The notes below the pieces were generated by a model. It worked only from the letters and a program-made list of their open reading frames with translations, was not told where the DNA came from and searched no databases. From a virus, in the IMG/VR virus record IMGVR_UViG_3300047174_000111, positions 32,572 through 96,571 of that record: 64,000 nucleotides of DNA, one strand, 5' to 3'. The position numbers and the translations under genes are program-made. Position 1 is the stretch's first letter, and each line of letters starts with the position of its first letter. This document shows positions 7,338 through 15,469 of this stretch, piece by piece.

Positions 7338-7469
7338 ATGTCGACCGCCGACGCGGCGCCGCAAGGAGCGATGGCGATCCTGCTCTATGCGGCGCTGTTC
7401 CTCGTGCTGCGTGCGATCTCCGCCCGCCGCCGCAACCGCGCCGTCACAGCTCGCGCGACCACCAGATGA
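7338..7469 (+). CDS. Very small membrane protein, 43 aa
   Basis: The open frame starts at ATG 7338, with a second in-frame ATG at 7371 that follows AAGGAG but at very short spacing. Both begin ahead of one hydrophobic helix (MAILLYAALFLVLRAIS) and a basic tail (ARRRNRAVTARATTR). This single-span topology is common among tiny phage membrane proteins. It sits 7 bases after the preceding gene. Support is mainly the good fit in the gap. Confidence 0.4.
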   Translation: MSTADAAPQGAMAILLYAALFLVLRAISARRRNRAVTARATTR

Positions 7470-7505
7470 TAGCGCCCACCGCATGTCAAAAACTGGTCAC
7501 CGACC

Positions 7506-7859
7506 ATGAGCGCCATGCTTCTACCCAAACCGACGCGTCACCGGTCTGAGGCGCATCGCAGCTACGTGGCTTCCCTTCCGTGCTGCGTCTGCACCATAAC
7601 GCCACAAGCGTCGGTGCCCGGTGAAGCGCTGAGCCAATGCGCGCACCTGGCGTTCGCCCAACCGCGCGCCCGCGGCCTGCGCGTCTCTGATGCATTCACA
7701 GTACCGATGTGCCCAAGCCACCATGCCGCTTTCGACGGATCGGGCAGCCAGCACTCCTGGTGGCGCGCGAGGGGGATCGACCCATTCGCCATCGCTGACC
7801 GCCTGTGGCGCGCCAGCATCGAGGCCGGCCGGGTCAAGGCCGAACGAGCCGCCGCATGA
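7506..7859 (+). CDS. HNH-like / DUF968-type putative nuclease, 117 aa
   Basis: The pattern fits small phage nuclease-like proteins: RSEAHRSYVASLPCCVC, a middle CAHLAFA, then CPSHHAAFD and WWRARGIDPFAIADRLW. The two Cys pairs and the His cluster would hold a zinc-bound treble-clef fold like HNH enzymes. HNH proteins commonly lie next to terminase genes and assist DNA packaging, and here the next gene, which overlaps by 4 bases, looks like the terminase small subunit. Activity is inferred from motif and position. Confidence 0.6.
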   Translation: MSAMLLPKPTRHRSEAHRSYVASLPCCVCTITPQASVPGEALSQCAHLAFAQPRARGLRVSDAFTVPMCPSHHAAFDGSGSQHSWWRARGIDPFAIADRLWRASIEAGRVKAERAAA

Positions 7860-8854
7860 TCCCAACGCCGCCGCCCAAGAAGCCCCGCCTCGCGCGCCGC
7901 GCTTCGCCTGCGCCGCCGCCCGCGACCGCCAAGCCGACGAAGGCAACGCGCGTCGCCGCGCCGGCCGAGGCGAAGGTCCATGAGGGCGAGATCATCCCGC
8001 CCGACCAGAACGAGCAGCGCCTCGGGATCGACTGGAACGTCGTGCGGCAGGATTACGAGCGCACCTCGATCTCGATCCGCGAACTGGCGGCCCGGCACGG
8101 CCTGAAATCCGACAACAGCATCCGCCGCCGGATCGTGGCCGAGGGCTGGCGCCGTGACATCGAGGAGATAACCGCAGAGCTGGTTTCGGCCGGTGTGGCG
8201 CTCCCGAGCCACGTCACCGCGCACAATGCGGCCCGCGGCGCGCACAAGCATGCGCACCAAAATTCGCGTCGCAAATCAGGCGCTTCCGCGGCGCGCACCG
8301 CTGATGATGCACCGCGCACGTCGGCGCGCACATCGCAATCGGATCGCACCGAGCGCCCGGCGCGGGGCGATCGAGTGCGCAGCACTGCCGACGAGGACGA
8401 CCGCGGACTTCGGACCGCAAAGGGTCTGGCCGACATTCACCAGCGCTCGATCCGAAACCAGCTCGACGCCGCCGAGACGGCCCGGAACGCCGCGGTTCAC
8501 ATCCTGGATGGGATCGCCCGCTGCCTCACAGCGCCGGCCGGCAGCCAGGAGCTAGGCGAGGCGCGCGGTCGGCTGATGATGCTCTCGCCGGACAAGGACA
8601 CGATGAGCACTCTGTCGGTCTCCGCCATCAAGCTGCTGGAGGGCGCGGTGATCATCGAGCGCCGGGCGCTTGGCATGGACCGATCGCTTGGCCCGGGCGC
8701 GAACAACCCGCTCGGCACGGCGCAGGGCCAAGCCATCACTGAGGTCATGAAGCGCCTGCCCGCCGACATGCTGCTCAGGCTGCGCGGCGTGGCGCAGGAC
8801 ATCTCGCGCTTGCCAGCGCAGCCTGAGCATCCAGCGACACCGGAGGACGCATGA
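7856..8854 (+). CDS. Putative terminase small subunit, 332 aa
   Basis: Starts inside the stop of the HNH-like gene. After a 45-residue Pro/Ala/Lys-rich tail, residues about 58-110 (DWNVVRQDYERTSISIRELA, then HGLKSDNSIRRRIVAEGW) form a helix-turn-helix like those of terminase small subunits that recognise phage DNA. A basic low-complexity linker (about 130-195) precedes a helical C-terminal domain, probably for oligomerisation and contact with the large subunit. At 332 aa it is longer than most small terminases. Assignment rests on the HTH and its place before terL. Confidence 0.6.
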   Translation: MIPTPPPKKPRLARRASPAPPPATAKPTKATRVAAPAEAKVHEGEIIPPDQNEQRLGIDWNVVRQDYERTSISIRELAARHGLKSDNSIRRRIVAEGWRRDIEEITAELVSAGVALPSHVTAHNAARGAHKHAHQNSRRKSGASAARTADDAPRTSARTSQSDRTERPARGDRVRSTADEDDRGLRTAKGLADIHQRSIRNQLDAAETARNAAVHILDGIARCLTAPAGSQELGEARGRLMMLSPDKDTMSTLSVSAIKLLEGAVIIERRALGMDRSLGPGANNPLGTAQGQAITEVMKRLPADMLLRLRGVAQDISRLPAQPEHPATPEDA

Positions 8855-8882
8855 TGCGTAGGAACACGCGGGAACCGCGCAC

Positions 8883-9131
8883 GTGAGCGCGCTGGGCGAC
8901 GAGCTGCGGGAGCACCGCAAGCGTCTCGGGATCAGCCAGCGGGTCGCGGCGCAGCTGCTTGGCGTGGCGCCGCAGACGATCTGCTACGCCGAGACGGGCA
9001 AGCGCGAGCCGTACGCGCTGAACGCGCTGGTCGGCTATCTGCGGCTGCTCACCCAAGCACCGCCGCGTATCAGGGATGTCGAGATGGGCCGCGTCGTGCC
9101 GGCCGCAGACGATTGGGAGGCAACATCGTGA
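8883..9131 (+). CDS. XRE-family DNA-binding protein, 82 aa
   Basis: GTG start. Nearly the whole protein is one Cro/CI-type helix-turn-helix: LREHRKRLGISQRVAAQLLG, then VAPQTICYAETGKREP. It lies between the two terminase genes, an unusual but not unique place for a regulator. It could act on packaging or late transcription. The following gene overlaps it by GTGA. Confidence 0.65.
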   Translation: MSALGDELREHRKRLGISQRVAAQLLGVAPQTICYAETGKREPYALNALVGYLRLLTQAPPRIRDVEMGRVVPAADDWEATS

Positions 9132-9334
9132 TCCCTACCACTGACAAGGACCTGGAATTGGTCTTCAACGTCATCGCGACGGCGTGCCCGGTCGGACAGC
9201 ATTTCTGCACGTCCACGCGGGCCGCATATCTCGGGTGCGGCTGCCTACGCACGGCCGAACGTGTTCTGAAAGCGCAGCAGGCCGCACGCGAGCAAGCCGC
9301 GGCTCTGCGCCGCCTCGTGGAGATCGGCGCATGA
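9128..9334 (+). CDS. Hypothetical cysteine-containing protein, 68 aa
   Basis: The start is GTG 9128 because GGAGG lies 7 bases upstream and the codon overlaps the preceding stop (GTGA). An upstream TTG at 9113 is less likely. The protein has cysteines at CPVGQHFC and CGCL, a possible metal site or disulfide, followed by an alanine-rich helix. No family is recognised. It is coupled to its neighbours in the packaging operon. Confidence 0.5.
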   Translation: MIPTTDKDLELVFNVIATACPVGQHFCTSTRAAYLGCGCLRTAERVLKAQQAAREQAAALRRLVEIGA

Positions 9335-9492
9335 GCCCGATCAACATCGTCCTGCTGGCTGGCGTGGTCTACCTGCTGTTCGTCGTCGGAATGGTGGACT
9401 GGTGCGAGTCCGCGCATCGGCGCCGCGAGCGCGTCACGTATCAGCGCAGCCGTGTCGTGGCCATGCTGCAGGACCTGCTGGCGGGCGACTGA
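9331..9492 (+). CDS. Small membrane protein, 53 aa
   Basis: Begins in the stop of the previous gene (ATGA). A single hydrophobic helix at residues 4-22 (INIVLLAGVVYLLFVVGMV) is followed by a basic tail (ESAHRRRERVTYQRSRVVAM). It lies directly before the terminase large subunit. A one-span protein here could be a small accessory membrane protein; nothing more specific can be said. Confidence 0.5.
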   Translation: MSPINIVLLAGVVYLLFVVGMVDWCESAHRRRERVTYQRSRVVAMLQDLLAGD

Positions 9493-9493
9493 C

Positions 9494-11146
9494 GTGTCCG
9501 ACGACGGCTTTGCCGATCAGGACCTCATGTCGTGGATGGCCAACGCGCCGCTGACGGCGATGGCCGAGATCGACCGCGAGTTGGTCGAGCGCGGTGGACT
9601 GCGCAGCTTCATCGAGCTGGGCTGGGGCACTGTCGAAGGCGAAAGCACCTACCGGCCGAACTGGCACATCGACGCGATATGCGAGCACTTCGAGGCCGTC
9701 AGTCGAGGCGAAATCCGGCGCCTGATGGTTCTCATCCCGCCGCGCCACATGAAGTCCCTGTCTGCCGCAGTTTTCTGGCCCGCCTACGACTGGATCGCCA
9801 ATCCTCAGCGACGCTGGGTCTTCGCTTCCTACGCATTCGATTTGTCGAGGCGCGACAGCGTGAAATGCCGTCGCGTCATTCAGAGCCAATGGTATCGCGA
9901 TCGGTGGGGCGATCGGTTCAAACTGGCACACGATCAGAACCGCCAGGACCGCTTCGACAACGATAAAGGTGGCTACCGCCTCTCCATCAGCGTCGACGGA
10001 AAGGTGACCGGCGAAGGTGGAAATATTATCGTAATAGACGACGCACTCAATGCCAAGGACGCAAACAGCGAAGCGGCTCGAATGAACGTTCAGCGCTGGT
10101 GGGACGAGTCCATGCCGACGCGCCTGAATGATCCTATCACAGGCGCATTTGTAATCGTACAGCAGCGCCTTCATGCGAATGATCTCGTCGGTCATATACG
10201 TAAGAAGAACGACCCTCGCTGGGTCAGCCTTTGCCTTCCGGCCGAATATGAGCCGGATCATCCACAGCGCTGGTTCCGAGACCCGCGCAAGGAAGCCGGC
10301 GAGCTGCTTTGGCCGTCGCGAGTGCCACGCCAAGAAATCGACGAACTCAAAGCGTCGCTAGGAGAATACGCCTCAGCGGGTCAGCTTCAGCAAAGGCCTG
10401 TGCCGCGTGAGGGCGGACTGTTCAAACGACACTGGTTCCACGTCGAAGCGTTCGCCCCGCCCGACTGCACATGGTCCAGCGCATGGGACTTTGCCGCTAC
10501 AGCGGCCAAGGTCACCAAGCCTGACCCAGACTGGACATCGAACGCGCTGGTCGGCAAGTCTCGGACCACGAACAAGTTCTACGTCAAGCGGATCAGACGC
10601 TTCCGCGAAGACCCGGGCGAGGTGCGCCGCCGCGTTCTGGCCACGGCGCAGGAAGACGGCCGGCAGGTCAAGGTGACGATCCCGCAGGACCCCGGCCAGG
10701 CCGGCAAGGATCAGGCGATCCAGTACGTCGGGCTGTTGGCCGGGTTCGAGGTGCTCGCCGAGGCGCAGACCGGCGACAAGATGTCGCGCGCCATGGGGTT
10801 CGCCGCCCAGGCCTCGGTCGGCAACGTGATCCTGATCGACGACGCGCATCTGCCGCCCGAGCAGAAATGGCATGCCGACTTCCTGGCCGAGATCACGTCC
10901 TTCCCGACCGGCGCGCATGACGACCAGGTCGATAGCGTGGCATCCGCCTACAACCGCCTCACCGACAGCACGTCGGGCATCATCGACTTCTACCGCGACC
11001 AGGTCGAGCAAGCAGCGGCCAAAAAGCCCGCGCCCGGCGCGCCGGCCCCGCCGCAGCCGCCGGTGCGTGTCGTGGAGGAGACAACGACCGATCTGGCACA
11101 GGCGCTGCGCGTCCTGCAGAAGAAAATGCAGAACCCCGGCACCTGA
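9494..11146 (+). CDS. terL: Terminase large subunit (packaging ATPase and nuclease)
   Basis: 550 aa from GTG 9494, one base after the upstream stop. It is the motor that pumps DNA into the prohead and cuts concatemers. The ATPase part has a Walker A-like VLIPPRHMKS near residues 79-89 and Walker B IIVIDDAL near 178-185. The C-terminal RNase H-like nuclease shows the aspartates of SAWDFAAT (about 329) and of AHDDQVDSVASA (about 475-486). The length is usual for the family. DNA coding for the Walker B region (about 9960-10260) is visibly less G+C-rich than the rest, which may reflect recombination or a lost insertion. Confidence 0.92.
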   Translation: MSDDGFADQDLMSWMANAPLTAMAEIDRELVERGGLRSFIELGWGTVEGESTYRPNWHIDAICEHFEAVSRGEIRRLMVLIPPRHMKSLSAAVFWPAYDWIANPQRRWVFASYAFDLSRRDSVKCRRVIQSQWYRDRWGDRFKLAHDQNRQDRFDNDKGGYRLSISVDGKVTGEGGNIIVIDDALNAKDANSEAARMNVQRWWDESMPTRLNDPITGAFVIVQQRLHANDLVGHIRKKNDPRWVSLCLPAEYEPDHPQRWFRDPRKEAGELLWPSRVPRQEIDELKASLGEYASAGQLQQRPVPREGGLFKRHWFHVEAFAPPDCTWSSAWDFAATAAKVTKPDPDWTSNALVGKSRTTNKFYVKRIRRFREDPGEVRRRVLATAQEDGRQVKVTIPQDPGQAGKDQAIQYVGLLAGFEVLAEAQTGDKMSRAMGFAAQASVGNVILIDDAHLPPEQKWHADFLAEITSFPTGAHDDQVDSVASAYNRLTDSTSGIIDFYRDQVEQAAAKKPAPGAPAPPQPPVRVVEETTTDLAQALRVLQKKMQNPGT

Positions 11147-11311
11147 CATTCACGCCTGAACCACAAGAATATAGCTCTGGTTTAAGTCTCTGATTTTGCT
11201 GTGTATTGGGACCGAATTGCCTTGCGGCACACCAGGATGTGACGGTAATGGACCGAAGCATGGGTGCGGCCATGCCCGGCGCGACCCATCGATCAGCCAA
11301 GGGGGCATCGC
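11147..11311. promoter_or_regulatory. Intergenic region before the GcrA-like gene
   Basis: 165 bp with no gene, A/T richer than its surroundings around 11160-11205. It is one of the few real gaps in the packaging-head operon and so may hold a promoter, but I see no convincing -35/-10 pair. Confidence 0.3.
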
Positions 11312-12058
11312 ATGGAGCATCGCATCAGCCCACCGAACTTGGCCGCCGCCACAGTCGTCGCGCGGCGTCCCGGCGCGGCGCAGCTCTCCTGGATCAGGAT
11401 TTGGCCTGTCGCACATCGGCCGCCTTTTGCGCGTCGTCAGCGCATCGTGCGCGACGTCGTCGCGCCGATCGGCCAGCTCCTGCTCCGTCTGCCCGACCCC
11501 ACCGTTCTCACGCCGCTCGTGGCGGACATCGAGCGCATCCTGGATCGCCTCGCATCGTCCGGCGCGCCCATGCCGAACAACCCTGTCCTGGGCGAGCTGG
11601 CGGGCCGCGGCCGGTCGAGCGCGAGCCGAGCGCTGGAGCGGCTGTTCAAGATGCGCAGGATCCGGATCGAGTCACGCCCCGGGCAGCGCCGGATCGTGCT
11701 GCGCGACGGCCGTGCAACGGGCTGGGGCGACGCGAGGCCGGGCCATGCGCCCTACTGCTCGAACCGCAAGGGCGAGACGCCGCGGCCCCCGCAGCGCGCG
11801 CCGAACAGCCCGCCCATGCCGCCCGCGGTGCGCGCCGCGCCTGTCGTGGCCGGGCCCGCCCCGACGTGCCAATGGCCGATGTGGGCCCACGGCGTCGCGC
11901 CGAACGACACATACTGTGGCCAGCCCAGCATGGCGGGACGGAGCTGGTGCCCCCTTCACCACCGCGCCTGCTTTGGTGACGACAGGTGGAGCGAGCCGCG
12001 AATTCCCCAGACGCGATACGCGCACCCGGTGGATCGCACGTACGCGGACAGGATGTGA
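11312..12058 (+). CDS. GcrA-like regulator with a winged-helix-like region, 248 aa
   Basis: AAGGGGG lies 6 bases before the ATG at 11312. Residues about 75-145 (DIERILDRLASSGAPMP, then GRGRSSASRALERLFKMRRI and RIVLRDG) look like a winged helix-turn-helix. After a Pro/Ala linker the C-terminal part has CQWPMWAHG, then YCGQP and SWCPLHHRACF, which matches the Cys/His signature at the C-terminus of GcrA, an alphaproteobacterial transcription regulator that works with sigma70 RNA polymerase at methylated sites. It lies between terL and the portal gene and may redirect host transcription. The N-terminal DNA-binding part is not the usual GcrA one. Confidence 0.6.
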   Translation: MEHRISPPNLAAATVVARRPGAAQLSWIRIWPVAHRPPFARRQRIVRDVVAPIGQLLLRLPDPTVLTPLVADIERILDRLASSGAPMPNNPVLGELAGRGRSSASRALERLFKMRRIRIESRPGQRRIVLRDGRATGWGDARPGHAPYCSNRKGETPRPPQRAPNSPPMPPAVRAAPVVAGPAPTCQWPMWAHGVAPNDTYCGQPSMAGRSWCPLHHRACFGDDRWSEPRIPQTRYAHPVDRTYADRM

Positions 12059-12507
12059 TGTTCCAGACGCCGTTCCATGGCTGGGCGACACAAGCTCCGT
12101 CGTCCCACAACTCATCGTCGCCAGCCCCCGTCTCGCAGCGGGCCGGATCGACGTTCGGCGCCTTCGAACAGCTGCCGCCTGCGGTGCGGGATTATCTGCA
12201 CGAACACACGTCAGATGTCTGTCCGATCAAGACCTTGGAGCAATGGCGCGACGTCCAAAGAGCAATTCGTATCGTTCGTGACAGTGGCTCGAAGATCGAT
12301 GAAGACGATGTGATCCGTCAGTTTATTGCGAAGCTGCGGGAAGCGGAGGAAAATGAAATCGTCATGCTGGCGCATCGCGAGAGCGCGAGATGGAAGGCGG
12401 GGTATCCGCACATCGAGGCGCGTGCGACGATCCAGCGCTACGGAACACGAGCTTCAAGCAAAACCCGCAGAACACTCGGGACGCCAGCGCGGTCTCGTGC
12501 TCGATAG
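12058..12507 (+). CDS. Hypothetical protein, 149 aa
   Basis: The ATG at 12058 overlaps the upstream TGA by one base. The middle is helical (LEQWRDVQRAIRIVRDSGSK, then VIRQFIAKLREAEENEIVML) and the C-terminus is strongly basic. The DNA from about 12210 to 12420 is less G+C-rich than the flanks. No family is recognised. Confidence 0.5.
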   Translation: MFQTPFHGWATQAPSSHNSSSPAPVSQRAGSTFGAFEQLPPAVRDYLHEHTSDVCPIKTLEQWRDVQRAIRIVRDSGSKIDEDDVIRQFIAKLREAEENEIVMLAHRESARWKAGYPHIEARATIQRYGTRASSKTRRTLGTPARSRAR

Positions 12508-12583
12508 GTTATTGCGTAAAAGCAAACGCCTTTCTATAAGTCGACGTGCCAAGTCACGGCAGCTTCCGGCGGCCGGATAGGCT

Positions 12584-12643
12584 GCGAAGGGGACCAAACA
12601 GAGGTAGCGCGGCGGGGTATCGACGCCCGAGGGATGCCCCGCC
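12584..12643 (+). promoter_or_regulatory. Late-gene leader: GGGGACCA motif plus hairpin before the portal gene
   Basis: GGGGACCAAA (around 12588-12598) is a variant of the repeated leader motif. It is followed by an inverted repeat GGCGGGG/CCCCGCC (12611-12617 and 12637-12643). The portal start lies 25 bases further on. The same order (motif, hairpin, start codon) is seen before several other late genes. Confidence 0.5.
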
Positions 12644-12667
12644 ACATGCTGCCGCAGGTCCGCGCCC

Positions 12668-15469
12668 ATGGCGCCTAAAATCACGCCGGGCGCAAGGGTG
12701 ACCGCGTTCACGCAGGAAATGATCTCGCGCGTCGCGGGCACGCTCAACTTTTTCAGCACCCAGGCCGCGCCCGGCGCCGCGACGGTGATCCGTCCGCCGA
12801 CGGCCGAGCCGTGGTTTGGTCCCGGTCGGCCGATGCTCCCGGCCGCGCCGGCCCAGGACGTCAAGGGGCGGGCGTTCGACTACCCGAACCAGTACAACAT
12901 CCAGATCCAGCCGCGCGCCTACGAGGGCATTTCCTTTGGGATGCTCAAGCGGCTCGCCGACGCCTCGGACATGGTCAGGCTCGCGATCGAAACCCGCAAG
13001 GACCAGTTCTCGGCGCTGGAGTGGTCGATCCAGCCCAAGATGGCGCAGGGCCAGGAGCTGCGATCAGCGCCGGACGCGCGCTGCGCCATGATCGAGGCCG
13101 CGCTCCAATATCCCGATCGGCGCCTGCCCTGGCACGCCTGGCAGCGCAAGATCATCGAGGAGCAGCTCGTCACCGACGCGGTGTCGATCTATGTGCGCCC
13201 CGACATGGGCGGCCGGCCATACAGCTTCGAGGTGCTGGACGGCGAGACGATCGCGCCGAAGCTCGATCTGTCGGGCCGCGAGCCTGAGGCGCCCGCGCCG
13301 GCCTACCAGCAGCGGCTCAAGGGCATGCCTGCGGTTGACTACAGCTCCGACGAGCTGATCTATGCGCCGCGCAATCCAAGAAACGGTCGCGTCTACGGAT
13401 GCTCTCCTGTAGAACAGATCATCATGACGGTAAATATTGCGATCCGTCGTGAAGTATCAAAGCTCCAATTCTACTGCTATTCTGATGATACAGAGGTGCT
13501 TACGAAGCGCGGATGGCTTCGCTTCGCCGAGACGACTTCCGACGACCAGTTCGCAACCCGTCAGATCAACACGGCCGTATTCGAGTGGCAAAAGCCTTAC
13601 GACACTTTCTACAAGCATTATACTGGAGAACTGATCCACTTCACCGGTCGATCGCTCGACCTGCTCGTGACGCCTCACCACAGGATGCTCGTGAACGTCT
13701 TTCCCGGAGCCATGGGCCGCAAGCCCAAGGGAGAGCACGTCATCACCGCAGAGGAGCTTGAGCGCTATGGCACGCCCAACGTCGGCCTACCGCAAACATC
13801 GGTGTGGGCAGGCGAAGAGCTGGGCGACCAAACGTTCACCGACGCCAACCCGCACTCCTGGGACATCACGCTCACCGGCGATCAGTATTGCGCCTTCATG
13901 GGCATGTATCTGGCCGAGGGCAATCTCAGGAAGCGATCGATTGCCATTTCCCAGCCGCCCGACACGCGCGGCGCGCACGAGAAGTACGGCGCGCTCCTGA
14001 AAGAAATCTTCGGCAGCGTCAGCTACTGCGGCCACCAGTTCGAGGTGGGACGCAAGGCGCTGGTCGAGCACCTTCGCCAGTTCGGCAAGGCTGGCGAAAA
14101 GTTCATCCCTGAGACGATCAAGGGCGCGACGCCACGTCAGCTGAAGATTTTCTTCGAGCACTATATGCTGGGTGACGGAACGGCGTTCGGCGATCGAGGC
14201 GGCATCCAGCAGGCGTTCACGGTGAGCCGGCGGCTCTCGGACGATCTGACTGAGATCGGTCAGAAACTGGGCTATGCGCCGGCGGTGTTCACCCGCAAAG
14301 CTGGGAAGGGAATGGTGGGAGACCGCGAGGTCAACCAGCGCGTCGGCTACATGATCACGTTTGGGCGCCGCAAAGCGACCAAGGGCTGGACGGCGAAACG
14401 CGTGAACTACGACGCTCCGGTCGCATGCGTCTGCGTCCCGAACAAGTTCCTGTACGTGCGCCGCAACGGCAAAGCGGTTTGGTCCGGGAACACGGAGGGC
14501 ACTGTTCCGGAAGCACTCGCGAGTGTCCCGAAGGAGTGGGGACCGGACAAGATCAAGGAATTCCAGGACATCTGGGACACGATGCTTGCCGATCAGGCCA
14601 CGAAGCGGCGACTGAAGTTCGTGCCGGGCGACATGACGTTCCAGCCGACCCGCGCGGATTCGTCGCTGCAGGACCCATACGACGAGTGGCTCGCCCGCGT
14701 CATCATGTTCGCGTTCAGCTTGCCGGCTTTGCCCTTTGTAAAGATGCAAAATCGCGCGACCGCTGATACCGCTTACGAAACGGCTTTGGAGGAAGGTCTC
14801 CAGCCCATGATGACCTGGTTCAAGACCAGCATCATGGACCGGATCATCCAGCGGAATTACGGGTTCACTGACGTGGAATTCGTCTGGAAGGACGTCGACG
14901 ACGTCGATCCGGGCGAGCAGCAGACCCGAGACCTGTCAATGATCCAGGTCGGGGTGAAAAGCATCGACGAGGTGCGCGCCGGCATGGGACTGCAGCCGAT
15001 CGGCATGACGCACGCCATCTGGGGCATCGGCCCGGCCGGCATCATGTTCGTCTCCGACCTCGTCCAGGCGCGGGACCAGGGGCTGCTGCAGATCCAGCCG
15101 CCGGCGCCGCCGCCCATGATGGCGGCCGGTGATCCGAACGACCCGATGGACGGAGGACCGGGCTTCGTGGACGGCGGTAGCCCGGCGCCGGGATCGAACG
15201 CGGCGCCGATGCTTGCGCTGCCCGCACCGCGCCGCGCGCTGCCCGCGCCTGGGCAGCCCGGCGTGGCGGACGCGCTGGCCGGAGTGCCGCCGAAGCTGCT
15301 CGCTGCCGTTGGTCTGGGGCCGGCCGGACCGGCGGGTCGCAGCGTCGATGTGACATCTGGCGAGGAGACGGCCAGCGACCCGCTGGCGCGGCATGCAGCC
15401 AACCCCACGGTGCTGCGCACACTGCGCGCCGCGGAACGCACCCAACAGAACAGGAGACCAAGCCGATGA
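12668..15469 (+). CDS. Portal protein precursor containing an intein
   Basis: 933 aa. Residues 1-269 and 609-933 together give a portal of about 594 aa, a normal size. The portal is the dodecameric ring through which DNA enters and leaves the capsid. Recognisable parts are the wing and stem region in the first 270 residues, SSDELIYAPRNP, then after the insertion TEGTVPEALASVPKEWGPDK and KLKFVPG-like RRLKFVPGDMTF. The C-terminus is a Pro/Ala-rich tail. Residues 270-608 are an in-frame intein with a homing-endonuclease domain. Joining residues 269 and 609 restores FYTEGTVPEAL, a conserved portal motif, so protein splicing is needed for a working portal. The next gene overlaps by ATGA. Confidence 0.9.
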   Translation: MAPKITPGARVTAFTQEMISRVAGTLNFFSTQAAPGAATVIRPPTAEPWFGPGRPMLPAAPAQDVKGRAFDYPNQYNIQIQPRAYEGISFGMLKRLADASDMVRLAIETRKDQFSALEWSIQPKMAQGQELRSAPDARCAMIEAALQYPDRRLPWHAWQRKIIEEQLVTDAVSIYVRPDMGGRPYSFEVLDGETIAPKLDLSGREPEAPAPAYQQRLKGMPAVDYSSDELIYAPRNPRNGRVYGCSPVEQIIMTVNIAIRREVSKLQFYCYSDDTEVLTKRGWLRFAETTSDDQFATRQINTAVFEWQKPYDTFYKHYTGELIHFTGRSLDLLVTPHHRMLVNVFPGAMGRKPKGEHVITAEELERYGTPNVGLPQTSVWAGEELGDQTFTDANPHSWDITLTGDQYCAFMGMYLAEGNLRKRSIAISQPPDTRGAHEKYGALLKEIFGSVSYCGHQFEVGRKALVEHLRQFGKAGEKFIPETIKGATPRQLKIFFEHYMLGDGTAFGDRGGIQQAFTVSRRLSDDLTEIGQKLGYAPAVFTRKAGKGMVGDREVNQRVGYMITFGRRKATKGWTAKRVNYDAPVACVCVPNKFLYVRRNGKAVWSGNTEGTVPEALASVPKEWGPDKIKEFQDIWDTMLADQATKRRLKFVPGDMTFQPTRADSSLQDPYDEWLARVIMFAFSLPALPFVKMQNRATADTAYETALEEGLQPMMTWFKTSIMDRIIQRNYGFTDVEFVWKDVDDVDPGEQQTRDLSMIQVGVKSIDEVRAGMGLQPIGMTHAIWGIGPAGIMFVSDLVQARDQGLLQIQPPAPPPMMAAGDPNDPMDGGPGFVDGGSPAPGSNAAPMLALPAPRRALPAPGQPGVADALAGVPPKLLAAVGLGPAGPAGRSVDVTSGEETASDPLARHAANPTVLRTLRAAERTQQNRRPSR
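13475..14491 (+). other. Intein with LAGLIDADG homing endonuclease, in the portal gene
   Basis: 339 residues. It starts at Cys1 in block A (CYSDDTEVLTKRGWLRF). A block-B-like LLVTPHHRML follows at about residue 66 of the intein, then two LAGLIDADG-type helices (CAFMGMYLAEGNL and IFFEHYMLGDGTAFG), then block F (PVACVCVPNKFLYVRRNG), and it ends ...WSGN before Thr. The splice chemistry residues Cys1, terminal Asn and Thr+1 are present. The penultimate residue is Gly, where His is usual, which some natural inteins tolerate. Both endonuclease acidic motifs look intact, so homing may still be active. Confidence 0.88.
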
